A stretch of DNA of 64,000 nt from Chrysaora quinquecirrha (Eukaryota; Cnidaria; Scyphozoa; Semaeostomeae; Pelagiidae), in assembly GCA_014526335.1 (NCBI GenBank), contig JACTAT010000032.1:5492914-5556913 (forward strand), written 5' to 3'. The position numbers and the translations under genes were made by a program. Position 1 is the first letter of the stretch, and the number at the start of each line of letters is the position of its first letter. Below are positions 12,701 through 24,836 of this stretch, piece by piece. A model generated the notes under the pieces. That model had not been told where the DNA came from and searched no databases. It saw only the letters and a program-made list of their open reading frames with translations.

Positions 12701-15700
12701 GCATTTGGAGTACATACACTGCCTTGATTGACCAGGAAATTATGTCTAAACCACATCTCTTACTCTTATTGCAGAGTGAGATTCCTTAACATATTTTTCA
12801 GGGCCATTTGGTCACTTCATGCTTCTTGAGATTACCTAGTCAATAGATTTTACCACAGAACAAGGGTTAGCTCCCTTTTCTGTAATCTTACTGTTGCTTT
12901 TGCCACTCTTAGTAACTTTGAGAAACTCAAATCAAAGAGGAGGGTGATTCCTTATCAGTAAACAATTCTTGATTCTCTGTTCTTTTCCATTCCAGCAAAA
13001 GCTACAAAAGGCAAACTATCACCACCCCCATCTACGTCACCTGACAACACTGGTATTATGCAAGCCCCTCGACCCCCATCTCCCATACGTCAAATGAAAA
13101 TTGAACTACAGGATCAAGATAACGTGAGACTTGAGAAATTTGGAAAACTACTGGCTGGACCAACTACAGATTTAGGTAAGATCGTGGCCAAACGGTCAAA
13201 CATTGTTTGCCAATTATTTTAGATTTGCTTTACAATTATTTTAGATTTGCTTTACATTTGGCCTTATGGCACCTTGCTTGTTAAACATGTCTTGCTTTTA
13301 ATGAATAGAAAACGTTTATAAAACTTGCACACATTGCTATGAAATACTGCTTGTCAATCAAACTTAGTACCGCAGATGAATTGACAATCTTTTCTCTCCA
13401 TAATACAACTTAATTAATGTTTGCTGAAGTCAAGCAAAATATGTCTTTGAACTCTTTCGAAAACACAGGCCACAAATTTGCCTGTTGTTGTTTATACTTG
13501 CCAAGCCCTTTAAGCAATGCTTTTTCGACAAATTTCAAGCAAATTTCAAATGTTTGACAAACAATGTTTGATCGTTTGGCCAGGGCCTTGGAATGTGCAC
13601 TTCTGGGACATTTTGATATGTTCTGGGACGGTTTGATGTTCTGTTATTTACCTTTGTTTGAAATTGCCTTCTTTCTTTTACAGATCAACTTCGAAAACTC
13701 TGTTGGCATGGCATTCCTATGACTCTAAGACCAAGTGCTTGGCGACTGTTATCTGTAAGTTGTGTTTTCCTTATGCAGTTTCCTCGCTTTTTACAACAAA
13801 ACTTGCCTTATTGGAAACAAACGGGAAGACAAAGCCAAGTAGAAGAACGAAGTCATGTGACTTGGAGTGTTATTCGGCGATCTCATTGAGCTCTTTAGCT
13901 CAGTGGAAACATCGTTGGATGTCTGGTCATGCAGTCCAGGCCCAAATCCCATCTATTGTGACATGCAAATTGTGGAAAAATCTATCATAGTGTTCAAAAT
14001 GCATGAAAAATATCTAAACCTCGCTTACATGGGACGCTAGAAAAGAGGTTCCATTTGAATCCGTTCCCGATCCGTTTCTGTGTCAACGCAATGAAACCGT
14101 ACCCATATCGTAACCGAAAGGAACGGATATTTTGGATCCGTATTATTTTCTCTCCTGTAAACCGGTCTTGTATAAATCCGGACACTCTGGTAATTGACTT
14201 TTCATTGGATCTGACTGTCAGCTCTGTTCCAGGGTTATTTACCACCAAGCATTGATCGAAGGCAGTCAACACTCGAAAGAAAGCGTGAAGAATATTATAA
14301 TTTCGTTTCACAATATTACCCAACTAGATTCGATGAACTCAACCAGGAAACTTTTAGACAGGTATCAAATAATTTTTTCTATATATATTCTGATTCTCGT
14401 CTTATAAACTGCTGGAAATAGCTGACCTCAACTTCGTACCCACGAGGAATAGGACGCTACGAAAGACTATGTTGCCCATGTTGTTATTTTTTTTGGCTTG
14501 CGAAAAGACAAACGTCTGACACTCCTCAGAGTATAAACGTAAGAAACAGATGCGTATGCAGATCAGAGTTCAACAGTTTTCAAAACCAATCAGATTGCGG
14601 GATACAGTTGGAAGATCAATAGAATTAACCGAAGAGTCCTAGTAAGAAAACAATATGTTTTAAGCAAAAAATTTTTATTCTAAAAAGGCTAACAAAAGCA
14701 ACCCCTCCTTATATGGTTTTTTATTGGAGCTTCTTCTCTTCTTCCCTGGGCACTTGAAAGTTGCTTTTAAGATTTGTATGATCCCAGCTATGGCTGCTTA
14801 ACCCGTTGTTTATAAAAAATTGTACTGCATTTCATTGACTATGAATAAAATAAGGAAGGATAATTCAAAGCAGCCTTGCACGCTATTATGAACGATGGAG
14901 AGTGCTTAAAGATGATCAGCAAAGAGGGTGATTAGAGAATCACCAGAATCACCATAAGACGAAGAGATATATCTGCGTTTATCGCCTGTTTCATACAAGC
15001 AATAAATTTTTTAGCTACCTCTGTTTCCCCCGCTGCTGACTCTACGATTCATCATTCGTTTTAGATTCACATTGATATTCCTCGAACGAACCCACTAATA
15101 CCAATATTTCAACAAGAAGTTGTTCAAGAATTGTTCGAACGAATCTTATACATTTGGGCGATTCGTCACCCAGCTAGTGGATACGTACAGGGCATCAATG
15201 ATCTAGTTGTGCCGTTTTTCGTCGTTTTCTTGTCTGAACATATAGGTGAGTAGATCGAGTCTTTTAATTTCTGTGTTGAATCTATGTTTTAGAATCTATG
15301 ATTTATAACAATGATAAAATAGCCTTTGAGCAGTACCAAATTTCAAAATTGCAAGAAACACCGGAAACGTCATTGGAAATGCTTAAAAGGTTTTTCGTCT
15401 GACACTCCTCAGATTATGAACGTCAGAAACAGACCATACTTATACGAATTTATACCCAGATGGTAATTGAAAAGCACCAATCAAAGTAGCGCTGAATTGG
15501 CATTGTGTTTTCAACACCAATCAGCTCTGGTATAAAGAGGAAAATAATCATAGTTGCTCTTCCCGCTGTATATTTCCAATTATATTTTTGTATTTATTAT
15601 AGCTGTTTTGGCAAGAGTGGCGGAGAAGTGATGTGTAGGCTTCGAGGGTCCATCTATCGCTCGTTTGCAGAGTTCCTGCAAGTGTACCAGATTTTGGCTT

Positions 15701-18700
15701 GAATGCATCAAATCACCCACCTTGCCTATCTGTATTCGTTAATGCAAGGGAACCCTCATAGCTTCCCGTCACTACGTAGACGGCCTAGTAGAAACTATGT
15801 CTTCCCTTAGTCATGGATTACTAGGTATGACCATTGGTTCAAAGGTTCAATGCGTATACCAGTCGTAGTTACCTTTCATATTTAATCTAACTATTGCAAT
15901 CTATAGCGGAACATCTTTGGGCAGCTTTCGCGTATGTCCACAAATGTTTTCACTATTGCTCTTTACTTTAAAGTTTCGTACACCTCAGGGACCGTTTTTC
16001 TATCTACTTTCAATCACCCTTATCCTGTCATCGTTAAAACTTCATTTTACTTTGCAGATGATGATGTTGAAACTCATGACATAAATACAATTCCAAAAGA
16101 AATTTTAGATTCAGTTGAAGCAGATACATTTTGGTGCTTGACAAGGCTTCTTGACGGAATACAGGTATGTTTACAGTATATCCTCGATTAAGCGCCGGGG
16201 GCGGTTATTTAAAATCTGACTCAAAGAGGAGCAATTATTTGAAAATTGTTGATTTGAAAATAACGTTCTATTCTATTCTGTTCTATAATTTATTTAATGT
16301 TAGTTTTTACAATAGTGATATGACACTAATTTACACTAACATGAAGCAACTCAAAAGATTTTATTAGATCATTATTTGTTCTAAAAGGAGCAAGCGCATT
16401 AGTTACTAAGAAACCACGTTTTTAGCAAGTTTTTAAACTGCCCTGGGTTTTGGGCGTTCATCTGGAAGGGCGTTCCAGAATTTTGGTCCTGGGACACTTA
16501 GTGATTTGATGCCATAGCTTGTAGTTCTGATTTTCGGAATTTCAAGAATATTTCTTTTACGGGCCGGAGGTTGTGATAACTTGCAGTTTGTAAATGCTCT
16601 AATCGCCCCTGGCGTGTAGTCAAAGTCGTAGTCTATGCTGTTCGATTTCCCCCTCAATTATTCATTGAGTTTCCAGAAAGACTTTTCTCCTATTAGCGAG
16701 TTTTTTGCTTTTATTTACATTTATCTTTGTCTTCTGTTTTAGGATAACTACACGTTTGCCCAACCTGGAATACAAATCAAAGTGAACGCACTTAGTGAAT
16801 TAGTCAGCAGAATCGACAGTAAGTTAAAAGCTTAGTTTCTTGAATTTTATGGTCTGTCCGGGCCTTCACCGTAACCCTTTGATTCTGATCACCGTTAAAA
16901 TTTCCGTTAGTTACTGCCCCATGCTTCAATCAACTCCCTGCTTGATTGCAGTGCCTAATTTAGTATTGGCCATTAATAGTGGTCTTAGAATTTGAAATCA
17001 CTAGAAATGATTTGTTCATGGAAAATAGCATTCGAAAACTAAGGAATCCATGGTATACTAAAATTAGGTGAGTAGCCGTCATCAATGCGTAGTCGATGGA
17101 ACGTAATGTCTGTATTGCAATTGTTCCAACCGCCATTGAAGGAACCATGCGTTGACAATTCTGAGCAGCTTTAGCGTTTTCCCTCCAAATTACGTTATTG
17201 AAAACGATCGTTGGTTTTCTTAGTTGGATGAGCTTCGACCATTAGACTTACCAAAAGGACTAATTTGTAACACCTTTTATCTTTGTTTCGTTTATCAAGT
17301 GGGTATGGTGTCAATTCCACCATATGAAGGGTGTGGGGAGATTTTTCCACTTTTCCTTCAACCCTAATTGTGATATTGCAACAAATGATTAGATTAGGCC
17401 CTTCCTGGTTGTCTGCCTTCTTCGTATCGAAAAAAGGAAGTACCAGATGTGTACGTTAAAAAAATTTTCGCTTTTGCCGCAAAGTTCTGTACGGCTAAAC
17501 CCCCTAAATTGAATTACTGTTATGAAGACCAACACACGAAAATGATATTTTTTCTCCGTTTATTATAGAGCCAATGCATAAACATATACTGGATCATAAT
17601 ATTGATTTTCTTCAATTTACGTTTCGTTGGATGAATAATTTGTTAATGCGAGAATTACCGCTTCGATGCGTCATTCGACTATGGGATACATACTGGGTAA
17701 GCTTTTTTTTGCCTTTATTAGTCCCCCTGCTTTAGAGACTCAATGCTGTTAAACGTAATTATTGGAAAAAGGTTAAACGGGGGTACAAAGCAAGATCTGA
17801 AAAACAAAATTTAAAAATTGCTAGAAACAGTGAAAACATCTCTGGGCATACTTAAAGATTTTTTCATGTGACACTCCTTAGGGTATAAGGCCCAATTTAC
17901 ACTATGCCGGTAATGATTTCTTATCGGATGGGGAATTGGGAGTCCCCGCTTACACTATGCCGGTATGAAACGAATACGACGAGCAAGTCACCATTTTTGT
18001 CTAAAATCTATTGTTTCATGTCAAAAAGAACAAAGAGTAATTTTTTTCTCTCATTCATTCAGCAAAGCGGTATCAAACTGTACCGTATTCAGGCGTTTAC
18101 ATTATGCCGTTTTCAGATGAAGCCGGTTAGCGTATCGTATTCATTTCGTACCGTATTCATATCAAAATTGTGCCGGTATAGTGTAGACGCAAGGCCAAAA
18201 CGGTATAGTTTCGTACCGTATTCGTCTCATACCGGCATATTGTAAACGGGATCTCAAAGTCTGCTTTTGATATTTTTGATGCATTTTTTCTTGCCTATTC
18301 TTCCTGCTTAAAAATTAGCTTTATATATGATTAATTTTGCATATTTGACTCATTTGCTTGTTTTTTATTTGCAGTCCGAACCAGATGGTTTTGCTATTTT
18401 CCACTTGTATGTTTGCGCTGCTCTTCTAACAAGATTTTCTGAACAAATTCTGAAAATGGTTGATTTTCAGGTGAGCAACCTTACTGTATTACCAATTTTT
18501 TGTTTATTTGCTGTTGTTCTAACTGGTATTTCGTACATGAACTCGCGAGCTAAGTAAGCAATAATCGACTACACTTATTACACGAGTCGCAGTTTTTGCA
18601 CCTTTCTCCACCAATCTGATAGATAGGTTGCTCAGAACTAGCTCACCGTGAGCATTAGGACATCGAATTCCTTTTGTTTGTGTTAATGGTTGCTGTTGCT

Positions 18701-20214
18701 GCCGTTTCTGTTTTCTAAGAGGAGTCTTAGGAAGCTGAAGGTTTCGAATATGGTGTTCTCCAGGGCTGTTGTCTTTGTCCTCTCTTGTTTGTTTCTGATT
18801 TACTCAAACGATCTCTTATTTCTGTTCTCTAAGGAATGATTATGCTAAATTCCGCTCTTTTCTCCAGTGTTATACGTTTCAAGACGTATTCCGCTCTTTA
18901 CCGCAATTTTGTAGTTCTTGGCGACGGAAAAACTAAAGACTTCATGTATAGATCTCCTGGTCTTAGTTTCAAACCAGACCACAATATGCAAAGGTTAACA
19001 GGCGATCATTGCTATAATTTGTGGTATTCTCTCCAAAAGATATTCTTAGTTGTTGAAGTACGAGTCGACATCTCTATAATTTTCCAACAAATTTCGAGGC
19101 CAAACCACAACTGATAAATCCATTCAAATTGCTGTCTCTGGTTTTTGCTATCAATGGGTGTGACTTGGCAGGAATTAAATCTTGGATCGCACGATCTTAA
19201 TCTGATATGTTCGTTATTCTTCCTGGAAATGTTTGTTTTGAAAGCTTTTGATGTTATTGGGAAATTGTTTTAAAACTGAACTCCTAGGTTTCTAATTGCC
19301 GCCCCCAGGTTATGGATTTTTGGAAAATTTTCAAACCCCTTCACTCTAAGGCCCTGGCTAAACGATCAAACATTGTTTGTCCAACATTCGAGATTTGCCA
19401 GTCAAGCGAAGTAATTGACCGTTTGACCATTGGCTACGTCGAAAAACATTGCAAGAAATGTTTTTCAAAAACACCACGCCACGAATGACCGCTTGTCGAG
19501 CAATGTTTTTGGACGTGCCAAACGGTCAAACATTTGTTGTAAAGCAAATTTAAAATGTTGGACCAACATTGTTTGATCGTTTCAACAGGGCCTAAAAAAG
19601 AGACCCGGCTTATGAAGACTTGCATAATTTTCTTCGTTTTCAAAGAAACTTTAGTTAAGCAATGTCGCATTCGCTCCTTTTTATAAACAACTATCATTGT
19701 TAACTATTGTTCCTTAGATTTTCTAGAATTCGAGAAGACCATGCTTGTCTAGAGTTTCCATAACTTAAGTTCCGACCCCTCACGCTAATTATAGCTTAGC
19801 TAACATACAGTACAACCCCTTATTCCATCCACAAGCAATTAGGCACCAAAGTGTACTGATTTTACATATGTAAGAAATCTTCTTCCTCTTGATAGGAAGA
19901 GCCGTTTTAGTAAAGTTTTCTGCAGTTACAAAATGTTGTGTGCAATATTATGAAATGCTTAAAGTTCTTAGATCAGCCTACTTGCGTTAACAAATAAAGA
20001 TATTTAACTTGGTGTCTATTTTAGATCAAAGATATTTGCTTTCTAAGATTTTTCCTTTTTTTCAACCCAGACTTTGATGTACTTTCTGCAAAACCTTCCA
20101 ACACGAAGCTGGACTGAAGAAGACATTGCATTAGTCGTTGCGGAAGCCTATAGACTGAAATTCGTTTTTGCTGATGCGCCAAAACATTTGAAATCAAGTA
20201 CAGTATTCAGGTAA
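9755..20214 (+). CDS. TBC1D22: TBC1D22-family Rab GTPase-activating protein
   Basis: Twelve exons: 9755-9933, 11125-11166, 11726-12136, 12996-13175, 13684-13754, 14233-14361, 15065-15245, 16058-16164, 16743-16818, 17569-17696, 18375-18470 and 20071-20214. They encode about 580 residues if one surplus A in exon 3 is ignored. The N-terminus has KMPFWKKG, AVYGAQHPP and SFQEFEGSTVDAWE, hallmarks of TBC1D22A/B. The TBC domain starts at LAGPTTDLDQLRKLCWHGIP. Both catalytic fingers are intact: the arginine finger in IHIDIPR (about R344) and the glutamine finger in GYVQGIND (about Q379). FRWMNNLLMRELPLR and LWDTYWSEPDGF follow, and the protein ends in FADAPKHLKSSTVFR. The family stimulates GTP hydrolysis by Rab proteins and acts at the Golgi with ACBD3 and 14-3-3 (known). 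The first exon adds some 40 residues compared with human TBC1D22A; translation could instead begin at the internal MPFWKK. Introns hold MITEs, a SINE, copies of the family J repeat and a LINE tail. Confidence 0.93.
12390..12600 (+). repeat. Family J interspersed repeat (degenerate copy)
   Basis: The order of blocks is GGCACTTCTCAGGGTATAAT, GGCAGAATTTAAACCCAGAT, GTTGTGTTTTAAACAACAAT and AAGAGTCCAAGTGAGAAAAC. The same order occurs at 14495-14660, 15345-15535 and 37225-37440, and reversed at 46508-46765. No reading frame, no clear terminal inverted repeats and no RNA polymerase III boxes were seen; the class is unknown. Confidence 0.6.
13178..13589. mobile_element. Family A MITE abutting a TBC1D22 splice donor
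   Basis: The left end (TAAGATCGTGGCCAAACGG) begins inside the donor GTAAGA of the intron that starts at 13176. The right end (ACAATGTTTGATCGTTTGGC, then CAGGGCCTT) stops at 13589. The element fills 412 of the 508 bp of this intron. The interior has GTTTGCTGAAGTCAAGC-type repeats and AAACAACA tracts and does not encode protein. Confidence 0.75.
13835..14005 (+). mobile_element. tRNA-derived SINE, family 2
   Basis: The block GACTTGGAGTGTTATTCGGC precedes a good pol III A box, TAGCTCAGTGG (13896-13906). The B box is decayed (CCAGGCCCAAATCCC). The 3' part GGAAAAATCTATCATAGTGT and ATGCATGAAAAATAT matches the dimeric copy at 50161-50500, which keeps a perfect GGTTCGAATCC. It lies in a TBC1D22 intron. 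Confidence 0.65.
14495..14660 (+). repeat. Family J interspersed repeat
   Basis: It contains CGTCTGACACTCCTCAGAGT, AACGTAAGAAACAGATG and GAAGAGTCCTAGTAAGAAAA, in the same order as the other family J copies. It lies in a TBC1D22 intron. Confidence 0.65.
15345..15535 (+). repeat. Family J interspersed repeat (best left end)
   Basis: The extended left part reads CAAAATTGCAAGAAACACCG and GGAAATGCTTAAAAGG, then GTCTGACACTCCTCAGATTA, AATTTATACCCAGATGG and GGCATTGTGTTTTCAACACC. It lies in the intron between TBC1D22 exons 7 and 8. Confidence 0.65.
16262..16660 (-). mobile_element. Non-LTR retrotransposon (LINE) 3' end, pseudogene
   Basis: The - strand encodes the typical C-terminal tail of a LINE ORF2 protein: IPKIRTTSYGIKSLSVPGPK, FWNALPDE, then, after a frameshift near 16450, GQFKNLLKTWFLSN and a stop. 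This tail (YG-K-S...WN-LP, then FK--LK) is common in CR1/L2/Jockey-like elements. An AT-rich 3' UTR follows, ending near 16262 in GAATA-type short repeats. Only the extreme 3' end is present, as expected of a 5'-truncated insertion. It lies in a TBC1D22 intron. Confidence 0.75.
17795..17887 (+). repeat. Family J repeat, left end only
   Basis: AAAATTGCTAGAAACAGTGA and CATGTGACACTCCTTAGGGT match the left end of family J. The match stops exactly where the hairpin element at 17888 begins. Confidence 0.55.
17888..18256. mobile_element. Family D hairpin MITE (TTTACACTATGCCGGTA core)
   Basis: The left end GGCCCAATTTACACTATGCC and a second copy of the core at about 17944-17980 (TTACACTATGCCGGTATGAA) face the inverted right end, CATACCGGCATATTGTAAAC, ending near 18256. 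Further copies, GTTTACATTATGCCG and GTGCCGGTATAGTGTAGACG, lie between them. The whole block is therefore one core repeated in both orientations. No coding capacity. Confidence 0.7.
19349..19592. mobile_element. Family A MITE
   Basis: The left terminus is TAAGGCCCTGGCTAAACGAT and the right terminus ATTGTTTGATCGTTTCAACA, then GGGCCTAA. TAA on both sides is compatible with a 3-bp TWA target duplication, as in PIF/Harbinger-like elements. It lies in the last TBC1D22 intron. Confidence 0.75.
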
Positions 20215-20570
20215 CTCTGCCATATAACGAAATTCCCTTTTAAAAATCCTCTAGCCTCGTTCTGAGATTTCCTTATCCCAAAAGAGGCTAAGCTGTGCCT
20301 CGTATTAATTATTCTAAATGTAAAGGAGGTTAACTTTGGCCTCAGTTGCCTCATCGAAGATCCACTATAATATTAGAGGCTCAGCGCTGCATCCTATTGA
20401 AAATTCTCTGATTGTGTGTATTCATCATTGCCTCGTTTTGAAGATTCTCGGATTGCGAGAGAGGCTCTAAATACTAGATGTTATTTAGTAGTTTTATAAA
20501 TACGTAAATTTTTAGTAATATAAAAATTGATTCTCTGACAATGGATAGTTGTCCACAAGCGTCTTACTCG

Positions 20571-20890
20571 AAGGCTTTGGTCGAACGATCAAACACTGCT
20601 TTTCAAACATTTGAAATTTTTTATCGAGTAAAATACACGTTTTTTTTATAAGAAAGTGGTTTATAAGAAAGAAATGCTCAACATCTTAAAAGTTTAAGAA
20701 TGTATTCGACTCTTTGGTTATGTCGCAAAGCATTGCTTGCCAAACGGTTTTGAAGTATTTCTACAACATTGTGCATCAGCTTATTTTTGATTGTCGAGCA
20801 ATTTTTGTGACGTTGCCAAACGGTCAAACATTTATTGTCAAGCAAAAACGTATCAAACATTGTTCGTCAAACATCTGATATTCGCTTCTT
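20571..20890. mobile_element. Family A MITE, incomplete, first of a cluster
   Basis: The left end is AAGGCTTTGGTCGAACGATC. Internal CCAAACGGTCAAACATTTAT and GTATCAAACATTGTTCGTCA are present, but no clear right terminus appears before the next copy starts at 20891. A segment at about 20638-20665 (TTTTTTATAAGAAAGTGGTT) resembles the family I terminus and may be a nested insertion. Confidence 0.6.
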
Positions 20891-21345
20891 AGGCCCTGGT
20901 CAATCGATCAAACATTACTGGTCAAACATTTTAGATTTGCTTAGCAACAAATGTTTAATCGTTTGGCCACGTCCAAAAACATTGCTGTATAATATTTTGG
21001 AACAACAAAGTTATTGCTATGCGCAAGCACGAACGCCTTGTTGCTAAGAAGCGTTGCCAAGTGCCGAAATGTTGCAAGTTGTTGAAATTTGACAAAACAA
21101 AAGAAATGTTTGAAAAGCAATGTTGGAAAGGCGGCCAAACGATCAAACATTGCTTGACAAGCAAAATTAAGCAAAATTTGTGGCTTGATGTTTTTGAAAA
21201 AGTTCAAAAACAGTTTTTGCTTGACGCAAGCAAAAAATGTTGGACGAGCAATGTTTTTGGGCGTGGTCAAACTGTCAAACATTTTGCTTGATAAGCAAAT
21301 TCCAAATCTTTGACCAACAATGTTTGATCGTTTGGCCAGGACCTT
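20891..21345. mobile_element. Family A MITE
   Basis: The left terminus is AGGCCCTGGTCAATCGATCA and the right terminus AACAATGTTTGATCGTTTGG, then CCAGGACCTT. The core recurs inside as CGTTTGGCCACGTCC, GGCCAAACGATCAAACATTG and GTGGTCAAACTGTCAAAC. It adjoins its neighbours on both sides. Confidence 0.75.
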
Positions 21346-21795
21346 GTGCCTATTCTTATGCAAATGTTTTACCGTTTTTCCACAGCGCAAAACATTGTTC
21401 TGCAGACATTTTTTGCTTGTGACGAAGTGTTCAGGACTGTTTGTGAAGCAATGCTTTGCAACGTAGCCAAACGGTCAAACATTGCTTTCAAAACAAATTT
21501 CAAATGTTTGACCAAGAATGTTTGATGTTAACGTCCAGTGTAAACGGTCAAACATTTTTTGACAAACATTTGCTTTAGAAGCAATGTTTGACCGTTTGGC
21601 CACGTCGCTAAACATTGGTTGACAAGCAAAAATAATCTAAATTTATTGCACAATGTTTTGAGAAACTTCGCTGTCACAAGCAGAAAAATGTTTGACAAGC
21701 AATGTTTTGCGAGTGGCCTAACGGGACAAATATATTTTTTGACAAGCAAATCTTAAATTTTTGCCAACAATGTTTGTTCGTTTCTTCAGGGCCCA
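21346..21795. mobile_element. Family A MITE, diverged third unit of the cluster
   Basis: Internal repeats GTAGCCAAACGGTCAAACAT, GTTTGACCGTTTGGCCACGT and CAACAATGTTTGTTCGTTTC identify the family. The left terminus is poor and the right end is degraded (CTTCAGGGCCC). Confidence 0.6.
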
Positions 21796-24700
21796 ACGCT
21801 TTGTCCTTAAGCAGAGGCGAATCCATATCTTGGAGTGTGATGTTGTTTCCTTCACTCAAATTCGTCCTCTCTTCAGACGATACCTTTCTTTATACCTAGA
21901 TCGAGAAAAAGGGTACCTTCCGGGGGCACATCCTCATGCTACCGCAAAACATCCAGCCAGGCTTCGAAGAGACTTCCCAACGTATCCCAGGCTCGACCAT
22001 GCCGGTTCCCACACAGGCTTTGAGAAAACGATTATGATCATTTTAACTGAGATTTGAGACCTTAAGTATTGAAACCAAAGTATTCTTTAAAGGTTGCATG
22101 CCATTTGTATAGAGCTCAGTGGAGGTCAAAAGAAGGCTTATGGCCTCATTAAAGCACAATCATAAGCTGAGAAATTGCACAGAAATGTTTTTTATAAATC
22201 CGTTTTGAGAAAGTATCAACTTCTGATCTCTCCCTCGTGACTCCATTCGTTTAAAAGTCGCCCTTTGCACCACGGTTTTATGCACGTCCGACCCAGTGGT
22301 CCGACCTTGCAGTCTAGGAAGGAAAGAGGGATTCAGTTATGATTGGCTGTCGCTGTTCACGTGATACACGATTGTCTGATGCTCATTGGCTCGATTCTTG
22401 CTGTTGTCTGATCGAGGCTAGCCTTAAGTCTCGCAAGGAGCCATTGGTGTAATAATGATGCTTCCTTCTTCTGTTACGCACGAAGTGCGCATGCACATCG
22501 CGCCCTAGCTTTTCCACACCACCTCCCTCCATGCTTGTGGCTCCCTTTGTTGTTAAGTTCAGTGATTTCAGGGCTTTCTTTATCACAGATAGCCAGGTTG
22601 ATTTTCGCCAGTTGCAGCCTCTAGTTTCGCTCTGACTCAAAAGAAGCGGGCCCATGGGATAAACTATAGAACATTTTAATTAGCTTCACTCCCCTAATTT
22701 GCCTATAAGACCCCTTAAGTGCGCTTCCGATCAAGTGGCTGAACTTTCTAAGTGGTACATGGCAATCCTCATCGCTGATTGGATGACGTTTGACAGACAT
22801 CAATCATCGAAGCAAAATGCCTGAGCATCTTTCTTCAGACGACTCGGCACCGAAATAGGAAAAGGCTTTTGACTACTGAATGGACGGTATTACGTCTGCA
22901 GCTGCCATAAACCTGGCATCTAACCGTTGCGGTCAAAATACATACACGAAATACCCACTCGTGCAAGGAGAAGTCTTGGTGCGAAGAAGAGGAAATTAGA
23001 TTTTGTGCTTGCCTTCCTTTCCTTTGTCCTTCACAGGAGTTGCATGATCCTCTGTGGAGGAGGGCTTCCTTTGTTGAGGAAATGTGGTCGTTCTCGTGGT
23101 CGTTGTTTGGAGTTTGGATGTTCTTGAAACCTTTTATTGAAATAATAGAGTTCTGTATCCTCAGCTGTAGGTGGTCAACAAACAGATCTGTTTCTATCAA
23201 GAGAATTAAAATGTTCCATTTCTCTTGTCACTTTCAATTGTTCACTTTTGCTGTGCCTTGCTGTGTTCAGAAATAATCTCACCTTTGTTGCTGATTATTA
23301 CGAAAAGCTTGTTACCTGATAACACTCTTTGAATTACTGAGATCGGCACTACACAAGAACCCAAGAGGAGCCTGTTGAACGCTAATGTATATCAATTAAA
23401 ATGTCAACTTTGAAAAAATGATGGTTTTGTAACTCTTCTCTGACAGGGACAGACCAGAGAAACCAAAGTTTACTGTAATGTGGAATGAATCTGAACTGAC
23501 AATGAATCTCAATACTAAACACTTGATTTGATAACAATGAAGTTTTCTAGGAAAAGGGGATATTCCATATATTTAGTTATTCAGTCTCTATTTGTTGTAA
23601 AGGTTCATGTCAGGTTTTTATCTTGACCTCATTATTTTAGAGAGTCTGTTGTTCTTTGCTACACTACAAGCATGAAAAATAGTTCATCTGTTTAAGTTAT
23701 AATTTGGCAAGGAATAATGAAAAGATTCTATTTGTGCAGGCTTTCAAATAGGGATTCCATTTATCCATCATTGCCGATAAAAGATGTTTGGTGGGATAAA
23801 GCAATTTGTCTGCTAGAAGTATCTACTTAAAATGCAAAACTATCCATAAGAATTAGGGAGCATATTTTCACTAAAATCCCTGATATTTGTTTGCACATGT
23901 GTGAATCAATATCTTCTTCGAGTTGAATTGACTCCCTAATTTCTAAACTCGATAAGGAAATTCGGCAAGCTGGTTAATTGAAAAAAGTGCAAGGTCGAAA
24001 CTTTAAAAGGTCTTGGAAATAAAAAATACATGACAACTTATCATTGTAAAGCAACAATAGGCTAACACATGGGGTAAGAAATTCAACAATAAATAACCAA
24101 CAAGATGAGCAAAATTGTTGATTTGAATAATCTTTCAAGTTAAATCAATTCATTGTTTGTATCTATATGTAGCAAAGAGTTCTTCCTTGAAATTTCTGTG
24201 AATGTTGCTGCATTTTTTACCATCGTCAGCTGCAGAGTAAGTTGAACAATGGCACTATGGCAGTTCTGCCAAGCATCTTTTTCCTGCAAAATATGAATTT
24301 TGATTTTTGATAACACTTATTGCCAACAAAAAATACTTTAAAAAGCTAGAAATCTATGCTTAAACAGCCTATTGTATAATAAATCAATGCAAGTTGCATT
24401 TTAATTGTCATGCTTTTGTGCAACAGAGTAGGCCTAAACTTCAAAATGGCGATAAAAATCTTAAAAAACAGCACATTTTCAAAGTGCGATTTCACCTCTT
24501 AGCGTTGGGGTTCTTCGGGGTTCTTCAAAGGTTTCAATAACTTTGAACCTTGGTTACTCTTTTCCAACTTTTTATTTTACGGAACCCCATACAATTTATA
24601 AAATAATGCCATGTTGAAAGTAGGCACTGTGACGGTCTGAAAAATAGGCCGAAAAGTACGGATTTCTACAGGCCTTTTTAAGCTGAAAGATTTGCCGAAT

Positions 24701-24796
24701 CGCAAATTTCTTTCTGTTATTTAAAGCAAATTAGGTCAAAATGATTCAATCAAGTGAAGAAATTAAAAATGCTTAAGGGAAAATGAAGTTACTTAC

Positions 24797-24836
24797 CCGC
24801 AAACTTAGCTGAAAAATTGAGCTGACTTTCCGCCAT
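24797..24836 (-). other. Candidate first coding exon on the - strand, no known family
   Basis: On the - strand an ATG at 24836 in an ATGGCGGAAAG context (YY1-like) opens MAESQLNFSAKFAG, followed at once by a strong donor (GG/GTAAGT, plus-strand ACTTAC at 24791-24796). The surroundings are GC-rich. One possible downstream - strand exon (24283 down to about 24219) has a good acceptor and an open frame, but its phase does not fit this exon directly. I do not recognise the protein. This is a weak prediction. Confidence 0.2.

Noticed and set aside
22383..23276. Overlapping open frames on both strands, examined as a possible transposase or membrane protein gene
   Set aside because: No conserved motif, frames broken every 60-120 codons, and splice-like sites that do not link in phase.
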